A stretch of 64,000 nt of DNA from Gari tellinella. Taxonomy: Eukaryota; Mollusca; Bivalvia; Cardiida; Psammobiidae. Made by a program: the position numbers and the translations under genes. Shown in pieces: positions 55,060 through 64,000 of the stretch (position 1 is its first letter; each line of letters starts with the position of its first letter). The notes under the pieces are model-generated. The model was not told where the DNA came from, did not search any database, and saw only the letters and a list, made by a program, of their open reading frames with translations. The DNA lies in assembly GCA_922989275.2 (NCBI GenBank), contig OV277862.1:65299832-65363831 (forward strand). The letters run 5' to 3'.

Positions 55060-55690
55060 CAGGAAAATACGCAGCTCTGAAAATACGTCGCTATTTCGTT
55101 GAAAAGGTTCGCAAAAGGTATGCTTTTACGACACTTTTCTGAATAGTTGCGTAAAACGCAGCTCTGGAAAATACGCAGCTATTTTGTCAAAAAGGTGCGT
55201 AAAAGCTTAGCTTTTACGAGGCGGTATTGGCACCCTCGTAAAAGGTATGCTTTTACGAAGCTTTTCTAAAAGCTGCGTAAAACGCAGCTTTGAAAAATGC
55301 GCAGCTTTTTGGTTTAAAAAAGGTGCGTAAAAGCTTAGCTTTTACGAGGCGGTATTGGCACCTTCGTAAAAGGCATGCTTTTACGAAGCTTTTCTAACAT
55401 AGGTGCGTTTTTTAAGCGCAGCTTTTGCGAGCCTTTTCTTAAGAGCTGCGTATTTTCTACCCCGCTTTTACGAAGCTTTTTTACAATAGCTGCGTATATT
55501 TTACGCAGCTTTTTTAAAAATACCCAGCTTTTACGCACCTTTTTCCAAGCCTAAGCAAAGGCACATAAAAGCTGCGTAATACGCAGGTGCCAATACCGCC
55601 TCGTAAAAGCTAAGCTTTTACGCACCTTTTGCGCAGCTTTAAACACAGCTAAAAGCGTACCTAAAAGCTAAGCTTTTTTGGAGAAGGGTG
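55060..55690. repeat. Word-array element 2 (GCTTTTACGAAGC / ACGCAGCTTT)
   Basis: Filled with AAAACGCAGCTCTG, GCTTAGCTTTTACGAGGCGG, GTATGCTTTTACGAAGC and CGCACCTTTTT words. GAGGCGGTATTGGCACC occurs twice directly (55217, 55345), and its complement occurs at 55588-55604, so the right third can fold back on the left. Confidence 0.8.
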
Positions 55691-55902
55691 TGCAGAAGTA
55701 AGAGTCATCCTATGGCATTATTAATGTATATAAATCAAGATACTTTACTTTCATCTTGTTTTAAGCTGCCACCTGTATTCTTCATCATCAATGAATATCC
55801 ATTTGTGGTGCTCAAGTAGAGGACTAGGTACAGGCACCCTGTTAGTGTTAAAAGAAGCGATTGTAATAGAAGAGATAAATCTACAGTCTCATGTCAAGGT
55901 GG

Positions 55903-56058
55903 CAGGACTCTTTATCTTTATTTCTGCATTAGACCCTATAGTGTTACTACTCATTAGAGACAATTCTAATAAGTAGTAACACCATAGGATTTGGGGTTGA
56001 AATTAGTAAAAAAATGTTGTATTTGTTTAGTTTAATCCCTATTATCTGTAGCCCTGCC
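55903..56058. mobile_element. Family B MITE, shortened left end
   Basis: GACTCTTTATCTTTATTTC, palindrome around 55930-55996, CTATTATCTGTAGCCCTG. Confidence 0.75.
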
Positions 56059-56290
56059 TAAAGGTTTGATGTATTTCTGACACAAAGTTTAAAGTATACT
56101 AACGAGGAGAAACTAATTATATTCTGCAATGTTGCAGTATGGATATCACATTTCTTTTCCGTAATGAGGAGTATATTTAACAAGCATAGGTGGTGTTCTA
56201 TAATGAATGCATAAATTAAGTAAATATTTTAGGTATGTGTCATATTCAACCCTTGCTCTGTTGGTAATCAAGTATGTATATAATTATGTA

Positions 56291-56488
56291 TAGCTCCAGA
56301 TAAGAAGGAGTAAACTGAAGAGATCCCACATTTTCTCACTCATTTTAGCACCATCATGCAAATCCCATGGTGTTACTACTCATTAGAATCGTCTCTTTGA
56401 GACGATTCTAATGAGTAGTGACACCATAGGGTTTAATGCAAAAATAAAGATTTTAGTTTTAGAAAAACTCCCCTTATCTGGAGCTCTG
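56291..56488. mobile_element. Family B MITE, complete
   Basis: TAGCTCCAGATAAGAAGG to CCTTATCTGGAGCTCTG, palindrome 56362-56431 nearly perfect. TGTAT occurs at both junctions. Confidence 0.85.
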
Positions 56489-56496
56489 TGTATATT

Positions 56497-56556
56497 TTAC
56501 AAACAGTAACGTCTCTGATCAGAGAGCTCCATCAGGAGCCCTTTAATCAGTCGTCA
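56497..56556. repeat. Family C2 palindrome, imperfect
   Basis: CAAACAGTAACGTCTCTGAT, tip GCTCCATCAGGAGC, TAATCAGTCGTCACAG. Confidence 0.65.
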
Positions 56557-56559
56557 CAG

Positions 56560-57025
56560 TATGTTCTATCTTTCAATATTGACTGAAAATAGCTCTTAAA
56601 ATGCATCCTAATCATGACATTTATCTAACGTGTAATGTTTGTTTGAAAAGTTCTGCATTGTTAAGGTGAATGATGTATTCATTTTTCACTGACCTCTAAC
56701 AATGTATAAATTCCCACCATCTTCACTTGCAGACCAGTTTATCACATAAATGATAAAATCTCTCAGCGTATACAATAAATCTAGAAACATTTTATACTTA
56801 TTTTATACTGTAAAGGTCATACTCTATTATGTATGTTGACTAGAAGGAAGGTATGGGTATATTGTAAACGATACATCACTCACTAAGCCCTGTAATGATT
56901 ATACATATTTCAGTAGTTGTGTGATCTAGTAATAACTTGCTACATTCTTTTTAATCCAATTAAAGCGGAAGCGAATTTACCGCCAAACCAATTAATCCAA
57001 TGAAGTTATTTGCAAACCTGTATTT
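56560..57025. other. No feature recognised
   Basis: AT-rich sequence, nothing recognised. Confidence 0.5.
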
Positions 57026-57027
57026 AT

Positions 57028-57052
57028 CTCTGTCTGTCTGTCTGTCTCTGTT
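57028..57052. repeat. (TCTG)n microsatellite
   Basis: TCTCTGTCTGTCTGTCTGTC. Confidence 0.85.
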
Positions 57053-57070
57053 TTGCTCTCTGTGTATGTA

Positions 57071-57273
57071 CAGTAAGACCTCTCTATTACGAGATCTAAA
57101 TTGTGTTAATTATTAAGTGTTTAAGACAGGTGACTGCTTAAAGCTAGGTGACAGTAAAACAGAAAGCTCCAACAGGAGCTTTCTGTTTTACTGTCACCTT
57201 GCTTTAAGCTTTCCTGTCTTATATACAATCAATTAGCCTTCTGTTTATTGATCGTAATAGAGAGGTCTTACTG
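57071..57273. mobile_element. Family D MITE, complete
   Basis: TA|CAGTAAGACCTCTCTATTAC to TAGAGAGGTCTTACTG|TA. Both termini share the same A-to-G/T-to-C variant (AAGACC / GGTCTT). Palindrome about 57133-57210. Confidence 0.92.
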
Positions 57274-57499
57274 TATAAGTATAGTTCTCAATCTTTCTGT
57301 CTCTCTCTATGTATGTATCTTCGTCTCAATCTCTCGTCATCCAGCATAAAATTCAACCTTTGTATGAAACGACAACTAAACATCCAGGTTACAATTGGCC
57401 ATTGCTGACTTATGACCTACATGACATTGCGTTAAATTGCTTGGATGGATGTAAATTGTTCTAAGATACCACAACAGCAACAATATCCAACAATAATAT

Positions 57500-57580
57500 A
57501 ATTAAAAGGCAAACAATTTGCCTTATGAGTAGACATTGAATAACTCATCTTCTGATCTGAATCCAAACAATTTGCATAGA
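57500..57580. repeat. Family C1 remnant
   Basis: AGGCAAACAATTTGCC and TCTGATCTGAATCCAAACAA; mostly right arm. Confidence 0.4.
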
Positions 57581-57847
57581 GCTGAACTCTTCCTATCCTA
57601 TATTCAAAGTGTGAGGGATTGTAATATCATTAAACTTCCAACACTCAATGATAGAGAACACACACATACGGCTCATGTATATTTTTAAATAAGTTCTACC
57701 TCGTAAGTTTGAGGATTTTGGCAAATCTTCACACATTGTCTTGTAGTAACAATTAACACCACTTGTTTGAGAATTTAACACAGCGGAACTTACGTAAAGC
57801 ACACACCTATGTCACAATACAATTAGATGTCTTTAAGACGTCCAACC

Positions 57848-57932
57848 GTCAGTTTAATGCAGAACAAAAGCAAAGCAGAAAGCTCCTATAGGAGCTTTCT
57901 GCTTTACTTTTGTTCTGCATTAAACAGTAAGC
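57848..57932. repeat. Solo E-type hairpin, near perfect
   Basis: CAGTTTAATGCAGAACAAAA inverted as TTTTGTTCTGCATTAAACAG; tip AAGCTCCTATAGGAGCTT. Both ends carry the matched TTTAAT/ATTAAA variant. Confidence 0.85.
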
Positions 57933-58151
57933 TGTCTGTTGGATTTATATACTTTGCCAAATAGTGGCTGGGTGACTCGAGTTTGACTGCAATTTGAAAT
58001 CTATCCAGTTCTAGTTACGTGTCTGGAACGGTTGCATGGTGTAATACCACGATTTAGTGGGAAACGAAAGAGATTGATTGGTTGTTAGTTATGAGGATAT
58101 ATTGGTTTACCCTTGTCCAATGCTTGCCATATAAATGTTGATTTTACTTGC

Positions 58152-58222
58152 AAATTGCAAACCATTTGGATCCAGATCAGGTGCCGAGTAACTCAGCATC
58201 TAACCAGGATCCAAGTTGTTTG
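58152..58222. repeat. Family C1 palindrome, imperfect
   Basis: GCAAACCATTTGGATCCAGA ... CAGGATCCAAGTTGTTTG. Confidence 0.65.
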
Positions 58223-58365
58223 TTACTGGGGACATTATTTATTGAAATGTATGCAGAAAATAGAGTTTAATTTTGGTTTCAAGTTTAAAGTAGCATCTTT
58301 TATTCAGGGTTCAAAGAGTTGATAGTTCTTCAATCTGGATGCTTATTGTTTTGCCTATTATATGC

Positions 58366-58462
58366 TGCAGCTCCATAAGTAGGGGTTAACTGAAATTTTC
58401 TCTCACATTTCGCCATAGCTATACCTCTCATGAATAGTCACAACATTAGATTTGGCAGGAGA
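58366..58462. mobile_element. Family B derivative, decayed
   Basis: GCAGCTCCATAAGTAGGGG, then TCTCATGAATAGTCACAACA. Confidence 0.4.
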
Positions 58463-58557
58463 TGTAAAGGAGAATAGTTTGGTAATAAAGTGGTACCTCA
58501 CTTGAGAGACATAGTTCTATAAAACCCGGATTTGAGAATTGATAGGCATGTAGCTGC

Positions 58558-58820
58558 TTAACCAGTATTCCATGGCATGTTATTTATTATTGAAGATAAG
58601 TGACCACTTTAACCGCATTGAAAGTAAAGCAGAATGCACCCTAAGGCACATTCTGCTTTACTTTCAGCCTGCTTTAAGCTACCATCTGCTGGAATATAGA
58701 CACTATTTCTTATGATAAATACTCATTACTGTATAAATTAGGATGATTCTCTTCAGTGGAGGAATACATTAAATGTGTAAAAATGGGTATCTATGGAATT
58801 AACCAGAATAATGGGTTATG
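58558..58820 (-). mobile_element. Family A MITE
   Basis: TTAACCAGTATTCCATGGC start, palindrome 58610-58678, ends GGTATCTATGGAATTAACC, then AATGGGTTA after a short insertion. Confidence 0.75.
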
Positions 58821-58904
58821 ATGCATTACAAGAGTAAGGCAATACAAGAATATTGTCCTGCATTGAGCTGTCACCTTTCTTAAACCCTGATATTGAGACA
58901 TTGT

Positions 58905-59102
58905 TTAACCCTTTACCCTATAAATTCGCCTTTTTACACCTCTAATTTATCCCTCCAATGTAGAAAATAGTTCTATTTTATACAGTCATGAGTATGTACC
59001 ATAAATAATATTTTATATATTCTTTTACATAGTAGCTTAAAGCAGGCTTAAAGTAGTCATCTGTCTTCAAAACTAGGAACAAGTTATGGGGTAATGGGTT
59101 AA
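58905..59102 (+). mobile_element. Family A MITE, hairpin reduced
   Basis: TTAACCCTTTACCCTATAAA to TATGGGGTAATGGGTTAA; the palindrome is reduced to AGCTTAAAGCAGGCTTAAAG. Confidence 0.85.
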
Positions 59103-59315
59103 GTTTGAGCGTCGCTCAAGACAGGTAATAGTTTATTTAGTTTACTCTGTCTAATTATCTCCCCTATGATAATCATAATTTGTTGCCACTTGTCAGACAT
59201 ACTTAGTACCTTTGGTACAGAATATTTGATGATGCATGTATCTGGCTGCTAACAAGACGGACAATATCTTTTATTTACACGCTTGGCAGTCCCCAGTATG
59301 TTAACCTGTCTCATG

Positions 59316-59552
59316 TTAACCCATTACCCCATGAATGCACCTTTTTATGCCTTTAATTTATTCCTCCACTTTGGAAAATAGTTCCAATTTATGTCATGAC
59401 TATGAGCATAAGAAATATTTTCTATATCCTAGTAGATAATAGTTTAAAGCAGGCTGAAAGTAAAGCAGAATGGGCTTAAGGCCCATTCTGATTTACTTTC
59501 AACCCGCCTTTAGTGGTCATCTATATTCAATACTAAAAACAGGCTATGGCAA
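59316..59552 (+). mobile_element. Family A MITE, right end lost
   Basis: TTAACCCATTACCCCATGAA start. Palindrome 59444-59512 has the coordinated tip TGGGCTTAAGGCCCA. Stops after ACAGGCTATGG. Confidence 0.8.
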
Positions 59553-59621
59553 GTTTTGTTTTCTCTTAAATTGCCATAGAAGTGCATTTACTGTTTCCTG
59601 ATGAAGATGCTGTTTCATGCA

Positions 59622-59695
59622 TCAGTGCAGAAGACCCTGACCAGGGGCTTCTTCAGGAGCCCTCTCATGGATCGGGGTCTATGCTGTTTGCAACA
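59622..59695. repeat. Family C2 palindrome, imperfect
   Basis: CAGTGCAGAAGACCCTGACC, tip GGGCTTCTTCAGGAGCCC, right arm GGTCTATGCTGTTTGC. Confidence 0.65.
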
Positions 59696-60178
59696 GATGC
59701 ATATACCCTTTTCCCACAGAGTAAAAGTAAAGAAATGATCATGTTTCAAAATTGAATGGCTACTCAATACTAGTTTTACTTTAACTTGCAATTACTGAAA
59801 AATAATGACAAATTCATCAGGCGCACAGGGCACAACAGCGTTATTTCATGGTCTAATACCATGGGTCAATTTTCACACTATGTCAAAATCAGACAATGGA
59901 TTTCACAAGTTTACCTACAACAGGATCGACTGCTTGATTTCAGTTACTTACCTTAAACCTTTCTCTCCTAGCTTGTTATTTGGTATAATAAAGATGGCTG
60001 CTTATACCAAGCAAAAGGTAAAGCAGAAACACTTCAGGGGTTGTTTTTGAAAGGTTAATTAATCCTTCTTATGAAGAACAAGCAGTTCTTATAAAATACT
60101 GTCTTCTATATTCAATGCATATGAAAAGCACTATGCCGTTCCATTATAGAAGTAGGCTCGGAGTGTCAAATAATTTGA

Positions 60179-60376
60179 CAGGGCTCCAGATAAGGGGAGT
60201 TATATTTGTCAAAAAATGAAATCTTTATTTCTGCATTAAACCTTATGGTATCACTACTCATTAGAATCGTCTCTGTGAGATGCTTTTAATGAGAAGTGAC
60301 ACTAAAGGATTTGCGGCTGAAATGAGTGAGAAAAGGTTGGATTTGTTTAGTTTACTCCCTTTTATCTGGAGCCATG
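60179..60376. mobile_element. Family B MITE
   Basis: CAGGGCTCCAGATAAGGGG to CTTTTATCTGGAGCCATG; the two hairpin arms have drifted. ATTTG precedes (plus one base) and follows it. Confidence 0.85.
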
Positions 60377-60399
60377 ATTTGGCTCCTGATGTGATTCTG

Positions 60400-60785
60400 A
60401 GTTACTTGACAACTCTACAAAAGTCATCAGCATATTGTGATATTAGCAAGTAAAGGGTTAAGAAATGTGTCTGGTTTCTCTGCCAGTATGATTTAGAGTC
60501 ATAGTTGATCTTCTTGTATTTACATGAATTATTTCATTAAAGATTTGTTGGATGATTTCCATCACCCACCCAGTTCCATCAGTTCAACTCGTAAAGAGAT
60601 AATTTGCCTACATTTCATCTGTCTTAGAAATTGTTAAATGAAATCAGGTCATTAGTTTTAATGGTAAAGGAAAACGCTGAGAGCTAAACTTGTCAATCAA
60701 GCAACTGGAAAAAGCAAGAAGCAATTATCTGATAAATTTGAAACAGGACAAAATTGAGTAAATTAAACCTATCCCCAGCATGCAA
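60400..60785. other. No feature recognised
   Basis: AT-rich sequence without recognised signal. Confidence 0.5.
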
Positions 60786-60789
60786 AGAG

Positions 60790-61287
60790 TTAACTCATTA
60801 CTCCATAAATACGCTTTTTTACACCTTTAACTTCTTCCTCCACTGAAGAAAATAGATCCTATTTATACAGTCATGAATATATATCATAACAGATATTTTC
60901 TTTATTTTAACAGATGATAGCTTAAAGCAGACTGAAAGTAAAGCAGAATGCGCCAAGGCACATTCTGCTTTACTTTCAACCTACTTTAACCCTTTCCCCA
61001 ATAGAAGCGACTTTTAGCGTATTTAATTTATTCCTCCGCTGAAGAAAATAGTTCCAGTTTATACTCTCATGAACAATTACCATTACAAATATTTTATATA
61101 GCCTAGCAGATTTTAGCTTAAAACAGGCTGAAAGTAAAGCAGAATGTGCCTTAAGGCACATTCTGCTTTAATTTCAACCTGCTTTAAGTGGTCACCTGTC
61201 TTTTCAACTAGAAACAGGCTATGAGGGAAAGGATTAAGTGGTCATCTATTTTCAATTCAAGAAACAGGTTATGGGGTAATGGGTTAA
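60790..61287 (+). mobile_element. Family A MITE with a second family A copy inside
   Basis: TTAACTCATTACTCCATAAA to TATGGGGTAATGGGTTAA. The hairpin (60920-60988) is split at its terminal CTTTAA, and the outer sequence resumes with TTAAGTGGTCATCTATTTTC. Confidence 0.9.
60985..61237 (+). mobile_element. Nested family A MITE with TTAA on both sides
   Basis: TTAACCCTTTCCCCAATAGA to TATGAGGGAAAGGATTAA, palindrome about 61117-61189. It lies in the outer copy's hairpin-end TTAA. Confidence 0.9.
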
Positions 61288-61324
61288 CCCTTCTACTGCT
61301 TTTAGTCTATGTTGAAACTTTTTG

Positions 61325-61392
61325 AAAAACAGTATAGACTCAGATCTGACACTTCCTCCTATCTGATCAAGGTCTACACTGCTTTCTTATAG
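61325..61392. repeat. Family C2 remnant
   Basis: AAAACAGTATAGACTCAGAT ... TGATCAAGGTCTACACTGC; centre decayed. Confidence 0.5.
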
Positions 61393-61399
61393 GATTTAT

Positions 61400-61660
61400 T
61401 GCATCACTTAGTTCTTAAATTAAAGTCAACTTTATTGGTTTTAGAATTGCACCAATGTTAAAAATTGTCTGGATGTTTCAACATTTTTGTGGAAATGTAG
61501 CCAAAATCGAGTTCAATCATTATTGCTTTGGTTGAGAATAATGAGATTTTTCTGTTAGAATGGAACGTCTAAAACAACATGTTTTATTTACGTTTGATTT
61601 TAGAGCTCTCAGTCTTGCTTTCTCTTTACACAATGGATAATGGAACTTAACTCTTAATAC
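61400..61660. other. No feature recognised
   Basis: AT-rich sequence without recognised signal. Confidence 0.5.
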
Positions 61661-61749
61661 TAAAGTAGTTTTTAGTCTTCCACAACTGTCAGCTGCTACT
61701 GTTCTAAAATAAGAAATTTCTGAAATTTATTTTCATAATAGTGTCAGAT

Positions 61750-61825
61750 TGTCAAATGATTTTGATCCTGATGAGATGTGGAATAACTTGGTGCCCCACC
61801 TTGATCCAAACTGTTTGTAATCGTT
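61750..61825. repeat. Family C1 palindrome, decayed
   Basis: GTCAAATGATTTTGATCCTG ... CTTGATCCAAACTGTTTG, preceded by the usual CAGCTGCTACTGTTCTAAAA left arm. Confidence 0.6.
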
Positions 61826-62162
61826 ACCATGGTTTCACGATTATAGCATGAAAAACATTAAATTGTCAAGGGATAGTGAAGGGATAGTAGGCAAGACATT
61901 TATATCCTGATAAGTCCACATTTAATCAGGCCGTGGATTTGGTTTCAAAACCATTGACACTTTCAATACTGTTAAATATTGTTTGTTTTTTCAACTCATT
62001 CTTCCCTGAAATTTCCAATGGGCAGTTCCTGATTTCAATGAAGGCTAGTCTTTTTTTGACTATTAAAGAGTGTGTTTTACAAAATATTGCAAAATGACAA
62101 ACGTTTCAGAAACTTTTTTCCCAGGAAGGCATACAGACTTGTGTAAGACAGCCACCATAACA

Positions 62163-62226
62163 AAACAGTGTAGATCCAAATCAGACAGCTCATTCAAGAG
62201 CTGTCTGATCTGGATCTACACTGCTT
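62163..62226. repeat. Family C2 palindrome, near perfect variant
   Basis: AAACAGTGTAGATCCAAATC inverted as GATCTGGATCTACACTGC; tip AGACAGCTC...GAGCTGTCT differs from the usual GGGCTCC on both arms together. Confidence 0.85.
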
Positions 62227-62295
62227 CAATAATCAATAATGTATACTGATAGCAGGAGAAACTGAGTTAAAAGTTTGCTGTTTGAGTCTGCTTTC

Positions 62296-62478
62296 ACCCA
62301 TTACTCCCTAGAGATACAGTTTTACGCATATGATTTATTCTTCAACTTTAGAAAATAGTTTCAATTTATACAGTCAGGAATGTACAACAAGGCGCATTCT
62401 GCTATACCTTCAACGTGCTTGAAGTAGTCACCTGTCTTCAAAGTTTGAATAGAAACAGATGAGGGGGTAAACAGTTAA
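62296..62478 (+). mobile_element. Family A MITE, hairpin half lost
   Basis: CCCATTACTCCCTAGAGATA to AGGGGGTAAACAGTTAA; only the right hairpin arm AAGGCGCATTCTGC is left. Confidence 0.7.
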
Positions 62479-62479
62479 G

Positions 62480-63075
62480 AACCCACCTGTCATAAAGACT
62501 GAAACATTGCTGTTAGGAGCATGTTAAGCAAGTAATGACTGTAATACCACTATTGTGTAGTGAACATCTTCGAGTTTGCGGACTCCCTACTGTAGTGTAT
62601 CTTATTTGCATTTTCCTTTCGGAAGTTCATCTTTTAAATTAACAACCTAATTTACATTTTCTAATAAATCTAATAAATTGGCTTTTTGTCCACCGAGGCT
62701 TAGTACAGAATAAAATACACCGCTAATAAGATCCCTGCTGGGCGTAGATATAGCATGAGCCGAAGAACTATGATTAACTTCATACTAATAACCTTAATGG
62801 TTCAAAATCATATTTGATTCTCCCAGAAATTTGCTTATTAAAGTGTTTAAATTGAAAGTAATTAATGTATAGGCTGTAAATTTTGAGAAAATTGGAAGAG
62901 AACAACGGTGAATCTCTTTAATCAAATATTATTATATGATGTTTATCCGTTTAGCATAAAACGTATAGGTTGGCTAATTGTAATTAACCTTAACACGCTA
63001 GTTTTCCTCTGAAATATTTGACCTCATGGTAGCAAACTCTTTGGATGCAGTTACTCAACGTCTCATCTGATTCCA
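62480..63075. other. No gene recognised
   Basis: AT-rich sequence; a C1 right-arm fragment near 63035-63078 (AACTCTTTGGATGC, TCTCATCTGATTCCAG). Confidence 0.5.
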
Positions 63076-63079
63076 GATT

Positions 63080-63250
63080 CAGAGCTCCAGATATTAAGGG
63101 GAGTATTTCAAAAACTAAAATCTTTATTTCTATATTAAACCCTATGGTGTCACTGTAACTCATTAGAATCGTCTCGAATAGGATTTGGTGCTGAAATGGG
63201 GTAAAAAATGTTGGATTTGTTCAGTTTACTCTATCTTATTTGGAGCCCTG
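63080..63250. mobile_element. Family B MITE, right hairpin arm lost
   Basis: CAGAGCTCCAGATATTAAGG to ATCTTATTTGGAGCCCTG. The palindrome stops at its tip (GAATCGTCTCG) and resumes at AATAGGATTTGG. Confidence 0.85.
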
Positions 63251-63370
63251 ACTGATTGTATGCTAATATCACAAATTCGCTTACTGCGTGTGAAAAATAA
63301 ACCCTATCATCCGTAGCCAAAAGTGCATGTCACCTATACCAAACTGTGTTTAAGGTAGGATAGTGCTTAA

Positions 63371-63425
63371 TTAAAGCAAGGTATAAGTAAAGCAGTCAGC
63401 TCTTTTAGGAGCTTTATGCTCTACT
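63371..63425. repeat. E/D-type hairpin joined to a family A element
   Basis: TTAAAGCAAGGTATAAGTAA, tip GCTCTTTTAGGAGC, then GCTCTACTTT runs directly into ACCCCATAAATACCCC. Confidence 0.55.
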
Positions 63426-63770
63426 TTACCCCATAAATACCCCTTTTTAGGCCTTCAATTCATTCCTACACTGAAGAAATTGGTTCCAATTTATACTGTC
63501 ATTGATATGCAATATAAGAAATATCTTCTATATCCTAGCAGATAATAGCTTAAAGCAGGCTGAACGTAAAGCAGAATGTGCCTTAAGTTGCATTCTGCTT
63601 TACATCACCAAAGAATATTCATTTGTGGTAATTATGAAGGAAAACAACTAAATTGTATATTTAAAGGTACTAACCTGCTTAAGACAGGTGTCCTGATTGT
63701 GCAGCCTTCGGCATGTACTACTTTACTTTCAACCTACTTTAAACAGCTGCCTGTCCAAAATACTCATAAT
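63424..63770 (+). mobile_element. Family A MITE with a hairpin arm displaced by 115 bp
   Basis: ACCCCATAAATACCCCTTTT start; GCTTAAAGCAGGCTGAACGT with tip and GCATTCTGCTTTAC. Then about 115 bp of unrelated sequence (63605-63718), then TACTTTCAACCTACTTTAAA completes the hairpin. Confidence 0.65.
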
Positions 63771-63823
63771 ATTATTTGAGGGAAAATGTTACAGCAACAG
63801 CTTACTGCAGAATATAGAAATCT

Positions 63824-64000
63824 ACAGTAAAATCGCTCTATTACAACCACTAAACAAGGCTAACTGTTTGGATTAATGATAGGTGACAGCCTAAAGGAAA
63901 GTAAAAGGAAAACAAGAAGCTCCTACAGAAGTTGCTTTAAGCAGTTACCTGTCTTACACACATGATAATTTACACACTTTAGTGGTCTTAATAACGAGAC
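63824..64000. mobile_element. Family D MITE, cut by the window end
   Basis: TA|CAGTAAAATCGCTCTATTAC at left and TTTAGTGGTCTTAATAACGAG at the window edge; the hairpin has lost its right half. Confidence 0.75.

Noticed and set aside
46821..64000. Further PPP1R16 exons
   Set aside because: I looked for the next ankyrin segments (GATLLHVAAANG-like, DGWEPLHAAA-like) on the + strand and saw none.

Overview
The window is a 64 kb piece of an animal nuclear genome, AT-rich, intron-dominated and saturated with short transposable elements. The protein it encodes, the repeat types (GCCCCCGGCATC elements, tRNA-derived SINEs, hairpin MITEs, word-array elements) and the layout suggest a bivalve mollusc. 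That is a judgement from general familiarity, and the genus cannot be fixed from the sequence alone.

One real gene is visible, on the + strand: the 5' half of an orthologue of PPP1R16A/PPP1R16B (MYPT3/TIMAP), a targeting subunit of protein phosphatase 1. Four coding exons (18656-18908, 23159-23229, 40198-40343, 46409-46512) splice in frame with phases 1, 0, 2 and 1. They give 191 residues: a MyPhoNE-like helix, an RVxF-type PP1 docking motif and the first ankyrin repeats. The remaining ankyrin repeats and the C-terminus must lie beyond 64000. No other protein-coding gene could be supported; nearly all other open frames run through palindromic repeats.

Everything else is intron or upstream flank, filled by several families of small non-autonomous DNA elements that share one plan: short terminal inverted repeats around a long, nearly perfect central palindrome. 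Family A (TTAA ends, TTAACCCATTACCCCATA termini, about 45 copies) dominates. Family B (CAGGGCTCCAGATAAG termini, about 20 copies), family C (CAAACAGT palindromes, TTAA-flanked where complete) and family D (CAGTAAAACCTCTC termini, TA-flanked, pogo/Tigger-like) are interspersed. Families A and D, and solo hairpins called E here, carry recognisably the same hairpin sequence.

Region by region: 1-18600 is upstream flank or 5' UTR intron with dense MITEs, including a 1.43 kb TA-flanked element nested in a family C element. 18.6-23.2 kb holds exons 1-2. 23.2-40.2 kb is intron 2, with a 1.1 kb AAAGCG word-array element, a GCCCCCGG element, a 922 bp TTAA-flanked insertion, SINEs and a 1.27 kb hAT-like element with an 8 bp target duplication. 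40.2-46.5 kb holds exons 3-4. 46.5-64 kb is the next intron, containing two ACGCAGCTTTT word arrays, a poly-T/poly-G tract, a three-fold duplicated segment with a decayed reverse-transcriptase motif, and a tandem array of about 165 bp units. Several insertions lie inside other insertions at recognisable target sites, so the window preserves a readable order of transposition.
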